Source: Pistricoccus aurantiacus (GTDB lineage Bacteria > Pseudomonadota > Gammaproteobacteria > Pseudomonadales > Halomonadaceae). Taken from it: a stretch of 64,000 nucleotides of DNA. Position numbers and translations under genes: made by a program. The stretch is taken from the NCBI RefSeq assembly GCF_007954585.1, contig NZ_CP042382.1, forward strand, positions 2,294,001 to 2,358,000, given 5' to 3'. Numbering within the stretch: the first letter of the stretch is position 1; each line of letters begins with the position of its first letter. Under the pieces are notes generated by a model. It saw only the letters and a program-made list of their open reading frames with translations. It had not been told where the DNA came from and did not search any database. This document shows, one piece after another, positions 42,780 through 53,040 of the stretch.

Positions 42780-43252
42780 ATAAACGCCTAGCCTTATTTA
42801 CATTCCATAGCATTTTTGCAACACGGCTTAACCGTTTATTATCAGCTATAATTATCCTCCTATGCATAACTGTTATTTCTCAAAAATTTAGTGCTACCGA
42901 AACAGTTTTTTTATGTGGAAAAGGTAGTAAAAAAATAAAATTTTTATTTTATTTAATAGTGCTTATAGTTTTAAAAATTTAATTAAATTTGAATTATTTA
43001 ATTACTCTATTCGATATATTTTTATGGTTTTTTTAATTAAAATAGAGTTAGCATTTTAATTTAACGTTGTTTTGACTCCTGCGCTTCCAGCGTGCCGGAT
43101 GAAATTAACGTACTGTTTTGCAAGAAGAGAAAAGGGGGAAATGAAAAGGGAGAGAGAAGAAGTGATAGAAGAGTCAGGACGCTAGACAAAGTAATGAAGG
43201 TGAGAACGATGAATGGCTTGGCCACCGGTTCGGTAGCCAAGCACGGTAGGCC
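42780..43252. other. AT-rich intergenic region
   Basis: A 473-base gap without a convincing gene. Bases about 42850-43065 are extremely AT-rich with long A/T runs, unlike the GC-rich surroundings, and probably carry the promoter of the acyltransferase-led operon. Such AT blocks are typical H-NS-type silencing targets and transfer boundaries. The right part (43080-43250) is purine-rich, ending in a hairpin at 43216-43242. Confidence 0.5.
43216..43242 (-). terminator. Hairpin downstream of sulfite dehydrogenase cytochrome gene
   Basis: GCTTGGC and GCCAAGC with additional inner pairing (ACCG/CGGT), 10 bases past the cytochrome stop. No T-run follows, so it is a weak terminator or an mRNA end-stabilising hairpin. 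Confidence 0.35.
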
Positions 43253-43681
43253 TTAGCCAGAGGTACCAGTCACTTGCTTATAGGGATTGTCCGGCCTGGC
43301 TTCCGGGGGCAGGGGTTGGCGGCGGTATTCGTCCTTGGGGCCATGATATTTCGCCAGATAGTCCAGAATGGTGTCTTCGATATCCTCCGGGAATTGCCAT
43401 AGCCCCTGGGTATCCTGCATCCAGTGAATCAGGTACGCCCAGCGTTCCCGGGTGCCGTGATTCTGAGTCACCAGCTTGGCGGAATGGCAGGCGGTGCAGT
43501 TGGATTTCACTATCTTCCAGCCGTCCGCCATGACAAAGCCGGTTTCTGGATCCTTTGCAGGCGCTTCTTTTCCCGTATCCTCCTGGGCGCCCGCGGAAGG
43601 CGGCGCCAGCAAGGCCAAGGCCATCAGGCCGGACGCCAGCGGTTTTCGAACAGGCTGAATCCCGCGCGGTAGAATGCTCAT
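43253..43681 (-). CDS. Monoheme cytochrome c, sulfite dehydrogenase partner (SorB-like)
   Basis: A 142-residue periplasmic cytochrome c with a signal peptide (residues about 1-32, ending SAGAQ), heme motif CTACH (about 62-66), and a WAYLIHWMQDTQGLW segment with the likely methionine ligand. It is encoded 12 bases after the molybdenum sulfite dehydrogenase gene, the arrangement of SorA-SorB and SoxC-SoxD pairs, and so should accept electrons from sulfite oxidation and pass them to the respiratory chain. One heme rather than two favours a SorB-like role. Confidence 0.8.
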   Translation of the reverse strand: MSILPRGIQPVRKPLASGLMALALLAPPSAGAQEDTGKEAPAKDPETGFVMADGWKIVKSNCTACHSAKLVTQNHGTRERWAYLIHWMQDTQGLWQFPEDIEDTILDYLAKYHGPKDEYRRQPLPPEARPDNPYKQVTGTSG

Positions 43682-43693
43682 GAGTCATTCCTC

Positions 43694-45040
43694 CTAAGCT
43701 GCTTGAACCGCGATGCGATGGCAGGCGTTGTTGAGATAGCCCTTGGGATTCCAGCCGGGCACTACCATGGGCTGAGCACGGCCTTCGCTATCCACGGCCT
43801 TGGCCCAGATCTCGTAGTAGCCGGGTTCGGGAAACTCTACCTGGGTAGTGAATCGCTGCCAGGCCAGGGGGTTGGGTGCGTCCTTGAGTTCCGCCTTCTG
43901 CCAGGTGGCGCCGAAGTCGATGGAGACCAGCACTTCCTTCACCGATAGATCACCGGCCCAGGCGTGGCCGCGTACTTCGAGGGGGCCCGGATCCGCGTGA
44001 GTGATGCCGGTCTTGGGAAAGGTAATCAGCGATTTTATCGGCATGGAGTGAATGGTCACGAACTCGTCCAGCGGCACTTCGGTGCCTGGCGCCACCGGAT
44101 GCTTGGGCACGCTATAGGAGGGCGGCGCCATCTTGTTGCCGTCGTGCTTCTGGTCACGAATCACGATCCTCTTCAGCCATTTGCCGGAAACCGAGCCGGG
44201 CCAGCCGCCGAATACCAGGCGCAGCGGGTAGCCATTGAGATAGGGAATGTCCTCGTCGTTCATCGACCAGGCAATCAGCGCTTGATCCTCCAGCGCCTTG
44301 TCCATGGGCACACCTCGGGAAATCGCCTCGCGACTGGGATCGCCGCTGGGATGGCTGTCCGCGCCGTAGTAGCCGATATAGACCGCGTCATCCTTGATGC
44401 CGCAGGCCTCGAGCACGTCCCGCAGGCGCACGCCGGTGTAGCGCGGGCAGGCCACGGCGCCGGTGGTCCACTGGTTGCCGCTGGCGGAAGGCACGAATTC
44501 CGAACGTCCGTTGCCGCCGCATTCCACCGTCAGCTGGTAGGTGTGATGCTCGAACTTCTCCTTGAGGTCGGCGATGCTGAAGCTTTGAGGGTTCTCGCAG
44601 GATTCCCCGGCGATTTCCAGCGTCCAGCTGTCCGCGTCGATGCTTTGCTGCTCCGGCGGAATACCGTTGTTGCGCACGAACATGTACTTGGCCGGCGTGA
44701 CGTCGTCATCGAGCAGGTGCGCCGGCGTTTCCGCATTGATCGGTCGGTCGTTGAAGACCCGCAGGCCTTCCTTGCCTTCCAGGGTAAAGGACTCATCGCT
44801 TTGAGCGAGTGCCGCGGGAATCAGGCCGCCGGGCATCTTGTCGGCGAAAGGAATCGAGCCGCCCACCGCCGCAGCCATGGCCAGCAGGCTGCTTTTTTTC
44901 AAGAAACCGCGACGGGAGACCGGATCGACTTCCCGGTCCCATAGCTGCTTGTCCGCCTTGCCGGGATCCTCTGCGTAAAGCTCATGAATGCCGCGGGACT
45001 TGCCCGCCTTGGGCTCGGTGGGATCAATGGGAGTTGTCAT
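43694..45040 (-). CDS. Molybdopterin-dependent sulfite dehydrogenase (SorA/SoxC-like), Tat exported
   Basis: A 448-residue periplasmic enzyme of the sulfite oxidase family oxidising sulfite to sulfate. Seen: a long leader with a Tat signal (SRRGFLKKSSLLAMAAAVG, about residues 42-60), the molybdenum-binding domain with VECGGNGRSEF (cofactor cysteine about residue 180) and GAVACPRYTGVRLRDVLEACG, the GYYGADSHPSG segment, PLRLVFGGWPGSVSGKWLKRI, and the C-terminal dimerisation domain (HADPGPLEVRGHAWAG to WNPKGYLNNACH). The start at 45040 has GGAG at good spacing. It forms an operon with the cytochrome c gene. Confidence 0.88.
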   Translation of the reverse strand: MTTPIDPTEPKAGKSRGIHELYAEDPGKADKQLWDREVDPVSRRGFLKKSSLLAMAAAVGGSIPFADKMPGGLIPAALAQSDESFTLEGKEGLRVFNDRPINAETPAHLLDDDVTPAKYMFVRNNGIPPEQQSIDADSWTLEIAGESCENPQSFSIADLKEKFEHHTYQLTVECGGNGRSEFVPSASGNQWTTGAVACPRYTGVRLRDVLEACGIKDDAVYIGYYGADSHPSGDPSREAISRGVPMDKALEDQALIAWSMNDEDIPYLNGYPLRLVFGGWPGSVSGKWLKRIVIRDQKHDGNKMAPPSYSVPKHPVAPGTEVPLDEFVTIHSMPIKSLITFPKTGITHADPGPLEVRGHAWAGDLSVKEVLVSIDFGATWQKAELKDAPNPLAWQRFTTQVEFPEPGYYEIWAKAVDSEGRAQPMVVPGWNPKGYLNNACHRIAVQAA

Positions 45041-45399
45041 GATTATTCTCCAGGGGGAGCTCGATGAAGGTTGCTCGTACAAATTCCATCGAGTCTTTCT
45101 TTGGTTGTCGTTATGCTTTGGTTGTCGTTATGGTTTTTCATTCCGATTTTCATCGTCATGGCTGCCAAGGCCATGACTGAATCCTAGATGAGCCGTTGAT
45201 CGAGTGAAAGTTTCCTGTCAACGGGTTTTCAATAAGCCCGTCCGGTGTTTTCAATGAGCCCGTTCGCCACGGATCATCACAAGCTGGCGGCTGAGGTTCG
45301 TTTGCGAAATCGACGCCGAATCGAAAGCGAAATGGCGCTGCCGGTCTTCAACGCCGCTGTCCCTCGATTGACGCTTCCCGTGACGCTTGGTAGTTTTGC
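45041..45399. other. Intergenic region with short tandem duplications
   Basis: Gap between the divergent sulfite dehydrogenase and the cobalamin riboswitch. It holds a perfect 17-bp tandem duplication (CTTTGGTTGTCGTTATG at 45099-45115 and 45116-45132) and an imperfect 20-bp direct repeat with 22-bp period (45225-45244 and 45247-45266). No gene is supported. The promoters of both flanking units must lie here. Confidence 0.6.
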
Positions 45400-45585
45400 G
45401 CCACCTTTCAGGTGCCCGTTTGGGCGTAATCGGGAAGTCGGTGTGATACCGGCGCTGCCCCCGCAACGGTGATCGAGACAAATGCATCCCTCATGCCACT
45501 GTGCCATTCAACGCATGGGAAGGCGGTATGCATCGGTGTGTGGAAACACGCACCCCCTCGTCAGCCCGGAGACCGGCCTGAAGGT
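45400..45585 (+). promoter_or_regulatory. Cobalamin (AdoCbl) riboswitch
   Basis: The classical cobalamin riboswitch elements are seen in order: GGTGCCCG at the start, GGGAAGTCGGTG, CTGCCCCCGCAACGGT, CATGCCACTG, GGGAAGGCGG, and the B12 box CAGCCCGGAGACCGGCCTG (45562-45580). It ends about 70 bases before btuB and should repress btuB and the coupled transport genes when adenosylcobalamin is plentiful. Confidence 0.95.
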
Positions 45586-45652
45586 CCTTTCCCGCTCGTT
45601 GCGGGTATCACCGTTTGAACCGTGCGGGGACGCGCGGTAGCAAGGGACCCTC

Positions 45653-47503
45653 ATGATCATCCACAAGATACCCGGCCTCTCCATGCTGGCCGTTTCCTGT
45701 TTGTGCCTGACACCGCTGGCCGCCGCCCTGGCGCAAACCGCTCCGAGCGCTCGACAAGCTTCCCAGAGCGCCCAGGCCGTGGCGCTCAACCCGCTGACGG
45801 TAACCGCGACCCTGGCGCCCCGCACCGCGAATCAGACCCTTTCCTCCATCAGCGTGATCGATCAGGAAGATCTGCATCGCAAGAACCCCGCCAGCCTGAC
45901 GGATATTCTGCGCGGCCAGCCCGGCGTGGATGTCAGTTCCAACGGTGACTTTGGCAAGGTGTCCAGCGTCTATATTCGCGGCGCCGGCAGCTCCTCGACT
46001 CTGATGCTGATCGACGGTATTCGCCTGCGCTCGGCGACCGTGGGTAGCCCAACCTGGCAGTATCTCGATCCGAACCTGTTCGAGCGTGCGGAAATCCTGC
46101 GCGGCCCCAAGGGGAGTCTTTACGGCGCGGACGCGGTCGGCGGCGTGGTGCAGCTTTTCCTGCCGGAAGGCGAGGGCGAGCCGACGCCGCGCATCTCCGT
46201 CGGCGGCGGGTCCTTCAATACCCAGCGCTACAGCGCCGGGCTTTCCGGCGCCAATGGAGGAACTCGCTATCATTTCGCCGCCAGCCGCCTGGACACGGAC
46301 GGCACCGAGATCAAGAAAGGCGACGATGACAAGGGCTACGACAACACCAGCGGCGTGGTGCGCCTTTCCCATCGCTTCGATAACGACGCGGAAATCGGCC
46401 TGCTGGGGCTGCGTGCGCGAGGTAGCACCGAATACGTGGGCGGCAGGACGGATTACGTGCAGCAGGTGGCGGGGATCTACGGCGAGCTGCCGATAGTCGA
46501 AAGCGTCACCAGCCGCCTGACCCTGAGCGAAGCCCGGGATGAAAGCGACGAGTTCGCGGATTTCGGCGATGCCACCTTCGATACCCGCACCCGCACCGCG
46601 CGGCTCGACAATACCCTGAGCCTGGGGCCGTACGAGCTGATCGTCGGCGCCGAGTACAGCGAAGACGAAGTAGATAGCACCACCGCCTACGAGGAAGACA
46701 GTCGGGACAACAAGGCGGTCTTCGCCCAGGGGCTGCTGGATTTCGATCCCCTGACGATGCAGGCGGGGCTGCGCTACGACGATAATCAGGCCTTCGGCAG
46801 CGAAGTGACCGGCAGCCTGGGGCTGGGTTACGCGCTCAACGAGCACCACACCCTGCGGGCCAGCTACGGTACCGCCTTTCGCGCGCCGACCTTCAACGAG
46901 CTGTACTTCCCGGGTTTCGGCAACCCGGACCTCGACCCGGAGCGCTCGAAAACCGCAGAGCTGGGTATTCGCGGCCAGTTCGCGCGCGCCTTCTGGGATC
47001 TGGCGCTCTATCAGACCGATATCGACGATCAGATCGCTACCACGCTGCAAGGGGGTCGCTTCGCGCCTTTCAACGTCAATCGGGCTCGGATTCGCGGCGT
47101 GGAGCTGACTACCGGCGCCGAGGTCAAGCACTGGGAGCTGCAGGCCGCCCTGACCTACATGGACCCGGAGGATCGCGACAGCGGCAATCGCTTGCCCCTG
47201 CGGGCATCCCGGAGCATTCGCCTGGACGCGGACCGCGAGCTTGGCGACTGGTCCCTGGGCGGCTCCTTCATCGCCCAGAACCATCGCTACAACGGTCTCG
47301 ACAACGACGAGCGGCTGTCCGGCTTCGGTATCGTCGATCTGCGCGCCGGCTGGCGGTTCGCGCCGCTGTGGACCGCTCGCCTGACGGTGGAAAACGTGCT
47401 GGACAAGGAATACGCCACCGCCCGGGCCTCGGAATTCGAAGGCGGCTGGGACTACCTCAATCCCGGGCGCGCCGCCTACCTGAGCGTGCAGTTCGGTGAG
47501 TAG
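45653..47503 (+). CDS. btuB: TonB-dependent vitamin B12 outer membrane receptor
   Basis: A 616-residue outer-membrane receptor with signal peptide (about residues 1-27), a TonB-box-like stretch (LNPLTVTAT) and plug domain (SISVIDQEDL, ILRGQPGVDVSSNG, VYIRGAGSSSTLMLIDGIRLR, LRGPKGSLYGADAVGGVV), then a 22-strand barrel ending in a terminal aromatic-containing strand (AAYLSVQFGE). Length and plug motifs fit BtuB, and the cobalamin riboswitch upstream plus btuF, btuC and btuD downstream settle the substrate. The ATG at 45653 is the natural start. Confidence 0.95.
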   Translation: MIIHKIPGLSMLAVSCLCLTPLAAALAQTAPSARQASQSAQAVALNPLTVTATLAPRTANQTLSSISVIDQEDLHRKNPASLTDILRGQPGVDVSSNGDFGKVSSVYIRGAGSSSTLMLIDGIRLRSATVGSPTWQYLDPNLFERAEILRGPKGSLYGADAVGGVVQLFLPEGEGEPTPRISVGGGSFNTQRYSAGLSGANGGTRYHFAASRLDTDGTEIKKGDDDKGYDNTSGVVRLSHRFDNDAEIGLLGLRARGSTEYVGGRTDYVQQVAGIYGELPIVESVTSRLTLSEARDESDEFADFGDATFDTRTRTARLDNTLSLGPYELIVGAEYSEDEVDSTTAYEEDSRDNKAVFAQGLLDFDPLTMQAGLRYDDNQAFGSEVTGSLGLGYALNEHHTLRASYGTAFRAPTFNELYFPGFGNPDLDPERSKTAELGIRGQFARAFWDLALYQTDIDDQIATTLQGGRFAPFNVNRARIRGVELTTGAEVKHWELQAALTYMDPEDRDSGNRLPLRASRSIRLDADRELGDWSLGGSFIAQNHRYNGLDNDERLSGFGIVDLRAGWRFAPLWTARLTVENVLDKEYATARASEFEGGWDYLNPGRAAYLSVQFGE

Positions 47504-48392
47504 AGGCGGACGCTTGTGGTGGCTGTTGCCCTGGCTGGCCTTGACGCTTCCGGCAACACAGTCGGCCCTGGCGGAGGATTGCGCCACGGACGTACGAGGG
47601 CAGGAACTGTGCCTCGACGCCCCTGCCCAGCGTATCGTCGCGCTTTCTCCCGGGGCGACGGAGCTGCTCTTCGCCGCCGGGGCAGGCGACCAGGTGATTG
47701 CGGCGGTGAGTTTCAGCGACTATCCCCGGGAAGCCAAGGCGCTACCTCGAGTCGGTACCCATGATCGGCTCGATCTGGAGCGTCTGCTGGCGCTTTCGCC
47801 GGATCTGGTCGTCGGCTGGCGAAGCGGCAACCCCCGGGAACAGCTGGCCAAGCTGGAGCGTCTGGGAGTACCGGTTTTCATGATCGAGCCAAAGGACTTT
47901 GCGGAGATCGCCGACACCCTGAATCAACTTGGTCGGCTTACCGATACAGCCAAGGTTGCCGGCAGCCGAGCGAAGAAGCTGCGCGACGATGTCGCGGCGC
48001 TCGAGGAAGAGTACGAGGACGCGGCGCCGATCCAGGTGTTCTATCAGGTCTGGGATCAACCGCTGATGACCGTCAACGGCGATCACTGGATCAGCCGTTC
48101 CCTCTCTCTGTGCGGAGGCGTCAATGTCTTCGCCGACCAGGCGCCGCTGGTACCCCGCATCAGCCGGGAAGCGGTGCTGGCCAGGGCGCCCCAGGCGATC
48201 ATCACCGGTGGCATGGGCGAGTCGGATAGCCACTGGCTTGCTGAGTGGCGTGCGTTCAATCAGCTACCGGCGGTTCGAAATGACAATCTGTTCCTCGTTG
48301 ATCCGGATCTGGTACAGCGTCCCACCCCTCGGCTGTTGGAGGGCACCCGAGTCATGTGCGAACGGCTGGACAGGGCCCGTGCGCAAAACTGA
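47496..48392 (+). CDS. btuF: Cobalamin-binding periplasmic protein
   Basis: A 298-residue class III substrate-binding protein with a signal peptide (about residues 1-26, ending QSALAED). Seen: RIVALSPGATELLFAAGAGDQVIAAV, SDYPREAKALPRVGTHDRLDLERLLALSPDLVV, and the later VFYQVWDQPLMTVNGDHWISRSLSLCGGVNVF, all BtuF/FepB-like. It passes B12 from BtuB to the BtuCD importer. The GTG start at 47496 overlaps the end of btuB by 8 bases. Confidence 0.93.
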   Translation: MSRGGRLWWLLPWLALTLPATQSALAEDCATDVRGQELCLDAPAQRIVALSPGATELLFAAGAGDQVIAAVSFSDYPREAKALPRVGTHDRLDLERLLALSPDLVVGWRSGNPREQLAKLERLGVPVFMIEPKDFAEIADTLNQLGRLTDTAKVAGSRAKKLRDDVAALEEEYEDAAPIQVFYQVWDQPLMTVNGDHWISRSLSLCGGVNVFADQAPLVPRISREAVLARAPQAIITGGMGESDSHWLAEWRAFNQLPAVRNDNLFLVDPDLVQRPTPRLLEGTRVMCERLDRARAQN

Positions 48393-49367
48393 TTTCACTA
48401 CCCCCCGGCGCTATTGGCCGCTGCTATGGCTGACCTTGGCGGCGCTGCTCGCTCAAGGGGCGGCGCTCAGCATCGGCAGCGTGGCGCTATCGCCGCTTCA
48501 GGTGCTGGAAACATTGCTTGGCCATCAGTCCGGCTTGGCACAAACCCTGGTGCTGGAACTGCGCCTGCCCCGTGCCCTGGCAGCCTTGGGCACCGGAGCG
48601 CTGCTGGCGGCGGCGGGGGCCTTGATGCAGATCTTGTTGCGAAATCCCCTGGCGGACCCCTACGTGCTGGGGCTTTCCGGCGGGGCGGCGGTGGCGGCCC
48701 TGCTCGCCATGCTGGGAGGGTTGAGTCTGGCGCTGGTTTCCGGCGCGGCCTTTTGCGGCGCGCTTTTCTCGACGCTGCTGGTGTTCGGCCTGGCGCGAGG
48801 CACCGGCAGCTGGACGCCGACGCGGCTGCTGCTGACCGGTATCGTGATCGCTTCCGGCTGGGGGGCCTTGATCAGTTTTCTGCTGGCGGTGGGGCCGGTG
48901 GAACAGCTGCCCGGCATGCTGTACTGGCTGATGGGCGATATGGCCTATGCCCGGCATTACGGGCCGGTCCTGCTGGCGGCGCTGGTGAGCTGGCTTTTGT
49001 TGTTGCCCCTGGCGCGCAGCTTGAATGTGCTGGCCAGGGGGCCGCTGCAGGCGGCTGCGCTAGGCGTGGCGGTGCGTCCGCTGGAATGGACGCTCTATCT
49101 TGTCGCCAGCCTGATGACCGCCATCGCCGTCACCACCGCCGGCAGCATCGGCTTCATCGGCCTGCTGGTGCCGCACATGCTGCGGCTGTGGCTGGGTAAC
49201 GACCAGCGTCTGATCATTCCCGCCTCGATGCTGGCCGGCGGCACGCTGCTGACCCTGGCGGATACCCTGGCCCGTACCCTGATCGCGCCGCAGCAGCTGC
49301 CGGTGGGGGTGATCACCGCGCTGCTGGGGGTGCCGACCTTCCTGTTCCTGCTGTATCGGAGCCGCTG

Positions 49368-49368
<1 letters not shown>
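48379..49368 (+). CDS. btuC: Cobalamin ABC transporter permease
   Basis: A 329-residue FecCD-family permease with about ten helices. Seen: LRLPRALAALGTGALLAAAGALMQILLRNPLADPYVLGLSGGA (family hallmark, about residues 55-97), TGIVIASGW, and the AGSIGFIGLLVPHMLRLW coupling helix. The GTG at 48379 is chosen because it follows an AGGG site and lies 14 bases inside the btuF end; a longer in-frame start would run deep into btuF. Confidence 0.93.
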
Positions 49369-50135
<767 letters not shown>

Positions 50136-50180
50136 CGGCGCTGTTCATGGTCAAGCCGGCCCAAGCTGGTTCAAGGCAAA

Positions 50181-50200
50181 ATCTGTATACAATATACCGT
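50181..50200. promoter_or_regulatory. GTATA-CAA-TATAC palindrome upstream of the MFS gene
   Basis: A short inverted repeat GTATACAATATAC lies about 40 bases before the MFS start and resembles GntR-type operators (TTGTATACAA-like). It could overlap the promoter of the MFS gene. No GntR regulator is encoded beside it. Confidence 0.35.
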
Positions 50201-50237
50201 TATCAATCCGCCAAACGGATACTCCAGCGGTGTCAAC

Positions 50238-51461
50238 ATGAATCCGACGATGGACAAGGAACAGTTACGCTTTATCGGCGGCCTGGCGCTGCTGGTCGCG
50301 CTCGGCCTGAATCTGCGCCCCTTGCTGGCGGCGGCCAGTCCGCTGATGGAAGACATCCGTCAGGCCACCGGCCTGGGCTATAGCGTGCTGGCCTGGCTGA
50401 TCACGCTACCGTTTCTCTGCATGGGGGCCGTCGCCCTGGCAAGCGGTCGGCTGCGTGCGCTCCTGGGCGAGCGGCGCGGTATCGCGCTATCCCTGGTGGC
50501 AATCGCCGTGGCGTGCGGGCTGCGCCAACTCAACGGAGAAGGCACGACATTATTGGCAACTGCCCTGCTAGGCGGTGCGGGCATCGCGCTGATTCAGGCG
50601 CTCGTGCCCGGCCTAGTCAAGCAGCGTTTCGGACGCCATATGCCGCTTGCCATGGGCATCTATTCCGCTTCGCTGATGAGCGGCGGCGGGCTATCCTCCT
50701 GGCTAAGCCCTTGGATCACGGAGGTCAGCGGCAGCTGGCAGCGAGGTATCGGCATCTGGTGGATACCGGCCATCGTTACCTTGCTGGGCTGGCTATGGTT
50801 TTCCCGGCATCAGTCTCGGCCTTCCTCCAACGCACCGATTTCGTCAGGACAAAAATACTGGCGCTGGCCCCGAGCCTGGCTGCTGGCGATCTATTTCGGG
50901 ATCATCAATGCGGGCTACACCAGCGTGGTGGCCTGGCTGCCGGTCTATTATCGAGAGCTTGGCTGGAGCGCTCAGTCAAGCGGCGGCCTGCTGGCCTGGA
51001 TGACGCTCTTTCAGGTGTTGGCAGCGCTCTTGATGCCGGCTCTGGCCCAGCGACAGCGTATTCCGGACCGGCGTGGGCTACTGGTTTTCGCGTTGCTGGC
51101 ACAGCTGGTGGGCTACCTCGGCTTTATCTTGCTTCCTACCGTTGGCACGCTCTTCTGGGTCGCCATCAGCGGATTTGGCCTGGGGGCGTGTTTCGGGCTT
51201 GGCTTGATCCTGGCGCTGGATCATCTGCCGGATCCCTTCGAAGCGGGGAAACTCGCCGCCTTCATGCAAGGGTTCGGCTTCATGATCAACGCCCTGTCGC
51301 CCTGGATCAGCGGCGGCCTGCGCGAAGCCACGGGCAACTTCCTGGCGGCATGGATCCTGCTGTCGGTTGGCGTAGTCGCCATGATGCTCGTGACCCCGCG
51401 TTTCAATCCAGCGGAATACAGAATACATGCAGCGAACGCGGCGCCGATTCGAGCGAGTTGA
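50238..51461 (+). CDS. CynX/NimT-family MFS transporter
   Basis: A 407-residue major facilitator protein with about 12 helices. The N-terminal ALLVALGLNLRPLLAAASPLMEDI and LLVALGLNLRP pattern define the CynX/NimT (cyanate and nitroimidazole) subgroup. Substrates in this group are poorly known. A second ATG five codons on is also possible. It is monocistronic, with the AT-rich gap to wecB after it. Confidence 0.85.
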   Translation: MNPTMDKEQLRFIGGLALLVALGLNLRPLLAAASPLMEDIRQATGLGYSVLAWLITLPFLCMGAVALASGRLRALLGERRGIALSLVAIAVACGLRQLNGEGTTLLATALLGGAGIALIQALVPGLVKQRFGRHMPLAMGIYSASLMSGGGLSSWLSPWITEVSGSWQRGIGIWWIPAIVTLLGWLWFSRHQSRPSSNAPISSGQKYWRWPRAWLLAIYFGIINAGYTSVVAWLPVYYRELGWSAQSSGGLLAWMTLFQVLAALLMPALAQRQRIPDRRGLLVFALLAQLVGYLGFILLPTVGTLFWVAISGFGLGACFGLGLILALDHLPDPFEAGKLAAFMQGFGFMINALSPWISGGLREATGNFLAAWILLSVGVVAMMLVTPRFNPAEYRIHAANAAPIRAS

Positions 51462-51881
51462 TCTCAAGCTATAATCAGGCTGTCTTGTCGCGTTAAAGAG
51501 ACATTGGCAGTACAAAACTCCTACAGGCCGACGCTAGAGACAGGGTTAGGAGTTTATTAAACTGTCGCGCTCTCGTTATAAATCGTGCTTTCAATGAAGA
51601 ATAGCGCTCGCCGAGCAGCTGTAAGAATTTTTCAATATCGGTTCGCGCAAATATCTAATGATAATTTCCAACAAGTAATTAGTTATCTAGCGCCTCGCCA
51701 AGAGTATTAGTTTATTAATAAATATTCTGCGTTATAGATTTAAAATATTAAATTATCCGGTCTATTTAAATAATAATTAATAATCAACTTTTCTATTATC
51801 GTTGAATCCCCCATTGGTTCTTTTATACTTGCGACGTTAAATTACACTTCAATACTTAACGATACATAAGGGTTTGTCTGT
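51462..51881. promoter_or_regulatory. AT-rich intergenic region with wecB promoter
   Basis: A 420-base gap, strongly AT-rich between about 51640 and 51860. A good promoter is visible: TTGAAT (51802-51807), 16-base spacer, TATACT (51824-51829), leading to wecB. No gene or RNA is recognised in the rest. Confidence 0.6.
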
Positions 51882-53009
51882 ATGGCCTTGAAAACACTCT
51901 GTGTCTTTGGGACTCGTCCAGAGGCCATCAAGATGGCGCCGCTGGCACTGGCGCTTTCCCACGACGACCGCTTCGACGCCAAGGTATGCGTGACCGGCCA
52001 GCATCGCGAAATGCTCGATCAGGTGCTGGATCTGTTTGCGCTGACGCCGGACTTCGATCTCGACATCATGCGCCCGGGCCAGGATCTCACCGATATCACC
52101 ACCGCCATCCTGCAGGGCATGAAAACCGCACTGCAGGAGATCAAGCCCGATATCGTGCTGGTGCACGGCGATACCGCCACCACCTTCGCCACAACCCTGG
52201 CCGCCTATTACCAGCAGATTCCCGTGGCGCATGTGGAAGCGGGGCTGCGCACCGGCAACCTCTACTCGCCCTGGCCGGAAGAAGCCAATCGCAAGCTGAC
52301 CGGCGCCCTGGCGGAACTGCATTTCGCGCCCACCGAGCGCTCCCGGCAGAATCTGCTGGAAGAGGGCGTGGCCCCGGACAAGATCCACGTGACCGGCAAT
52401 ACGGTCATCGATGCGTTGCTCGAGGTGGTGGACAAGCTGGAAAACGACCGGTCCTACCAGCAGCGTTTCGGTCAGCGCTTCGATTTTCTCGACAGTCAAC
52501 GCCGGTTGATCCTGGTCACCGGGCATCGACGCGAAAGCTTCGGCGGCGGGTTCGAGCGCATCTGCCAGGCGCTGCGGGAGACCGCCATCGCCCATCCCGA
52601 CACCCAGATCGTCTATCCGGTGCACCTCAATCCCAACGTGCAGGAGCCGGTCAAACGCCTGCTGGCGGACACGGACAACATTTACCTGATCGAGCCGTTG
52701 GACTACCTGCCGTTCGTCTACCTCATGAACCGGGCGCATATCATCCTGACGGATTCCGGCGGCATCCAGGAAGAAGCCCCGTCCCTGGGCAAACCGGTGC
52801 TGGTGATGCGCGAGACCACGGAACGCCCGGAAGCCGTGCAGGCCGGGACGGTGAAACTGGTGGGAACCGACGTGAAACAGATCGTCGAGGAACTGAACTC
52901 GTTACTCACGGACTCGCAGGCCTACGACGCGATGAGCTATGCCCATAACCCCTACGGGGACGGTAAAGCCTGCTCGCGTATTCTCGATACGCTTTCTGTC
53001 TACAAATAA
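51882..53009 (+). CDS. wecB: UDP-N-acetylglucosamine 2-epimerase (non-hydrolysing)
   Basis: A 375-residue enzyme converting UDP-GlcNAc to UDP-ManNAc. Seen: [14 protein letters not shown] at the N-terminus, [43 protein letters not shown], and the C-terminal [30 protein letters not shown] motif. Paired with wecC 31 bases downstream to give UDP-ManNAcA. Confidence 0.96.
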   Translation: MALKTLCVFGTRPEAIKMAPLALALSHDDRFDAKVCVTGQHREMLDQVLDLFALTPDFDLDIMRPGQDLTDITTAILQGMKTALQEIKPDIVLVHGDTATTFATTLAAYYQQIPVAHVEAGLRTGNLYSPWPEEANRKLTGALAELHFAPTERSRQNLLEEGVAPDKIHVTGNTVIDALLEVVDKLENDRSYQQRFGQRFDFLDSQRRLILVTGHRRESFGGGFERICQALRETAIAHPDTQIVYPVHLNPNVQEPVKRLLADTDNIYLIEPLDYLPFVYLMNRAHIILTDSGGIQEEAPSLGKPVLVMRETTERPEAVQAGTVKLVGTDVKQIVEELNSLLTDSQAYDAMSYAHNPYGDGKACSRILDTLSVYK

Positions 53010-53040
53010 CGGCTTCTGTCTTGAAGGGATAGGATATTTC

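Noticed and set aside
42673-42867. Small minus-strand frame upstream of the acyltransferase with a GGAGG-like start
   Set aside because: It overlaps the start of the acyltransferase gene in another frame and its product is arginine-rich without recognisable features.
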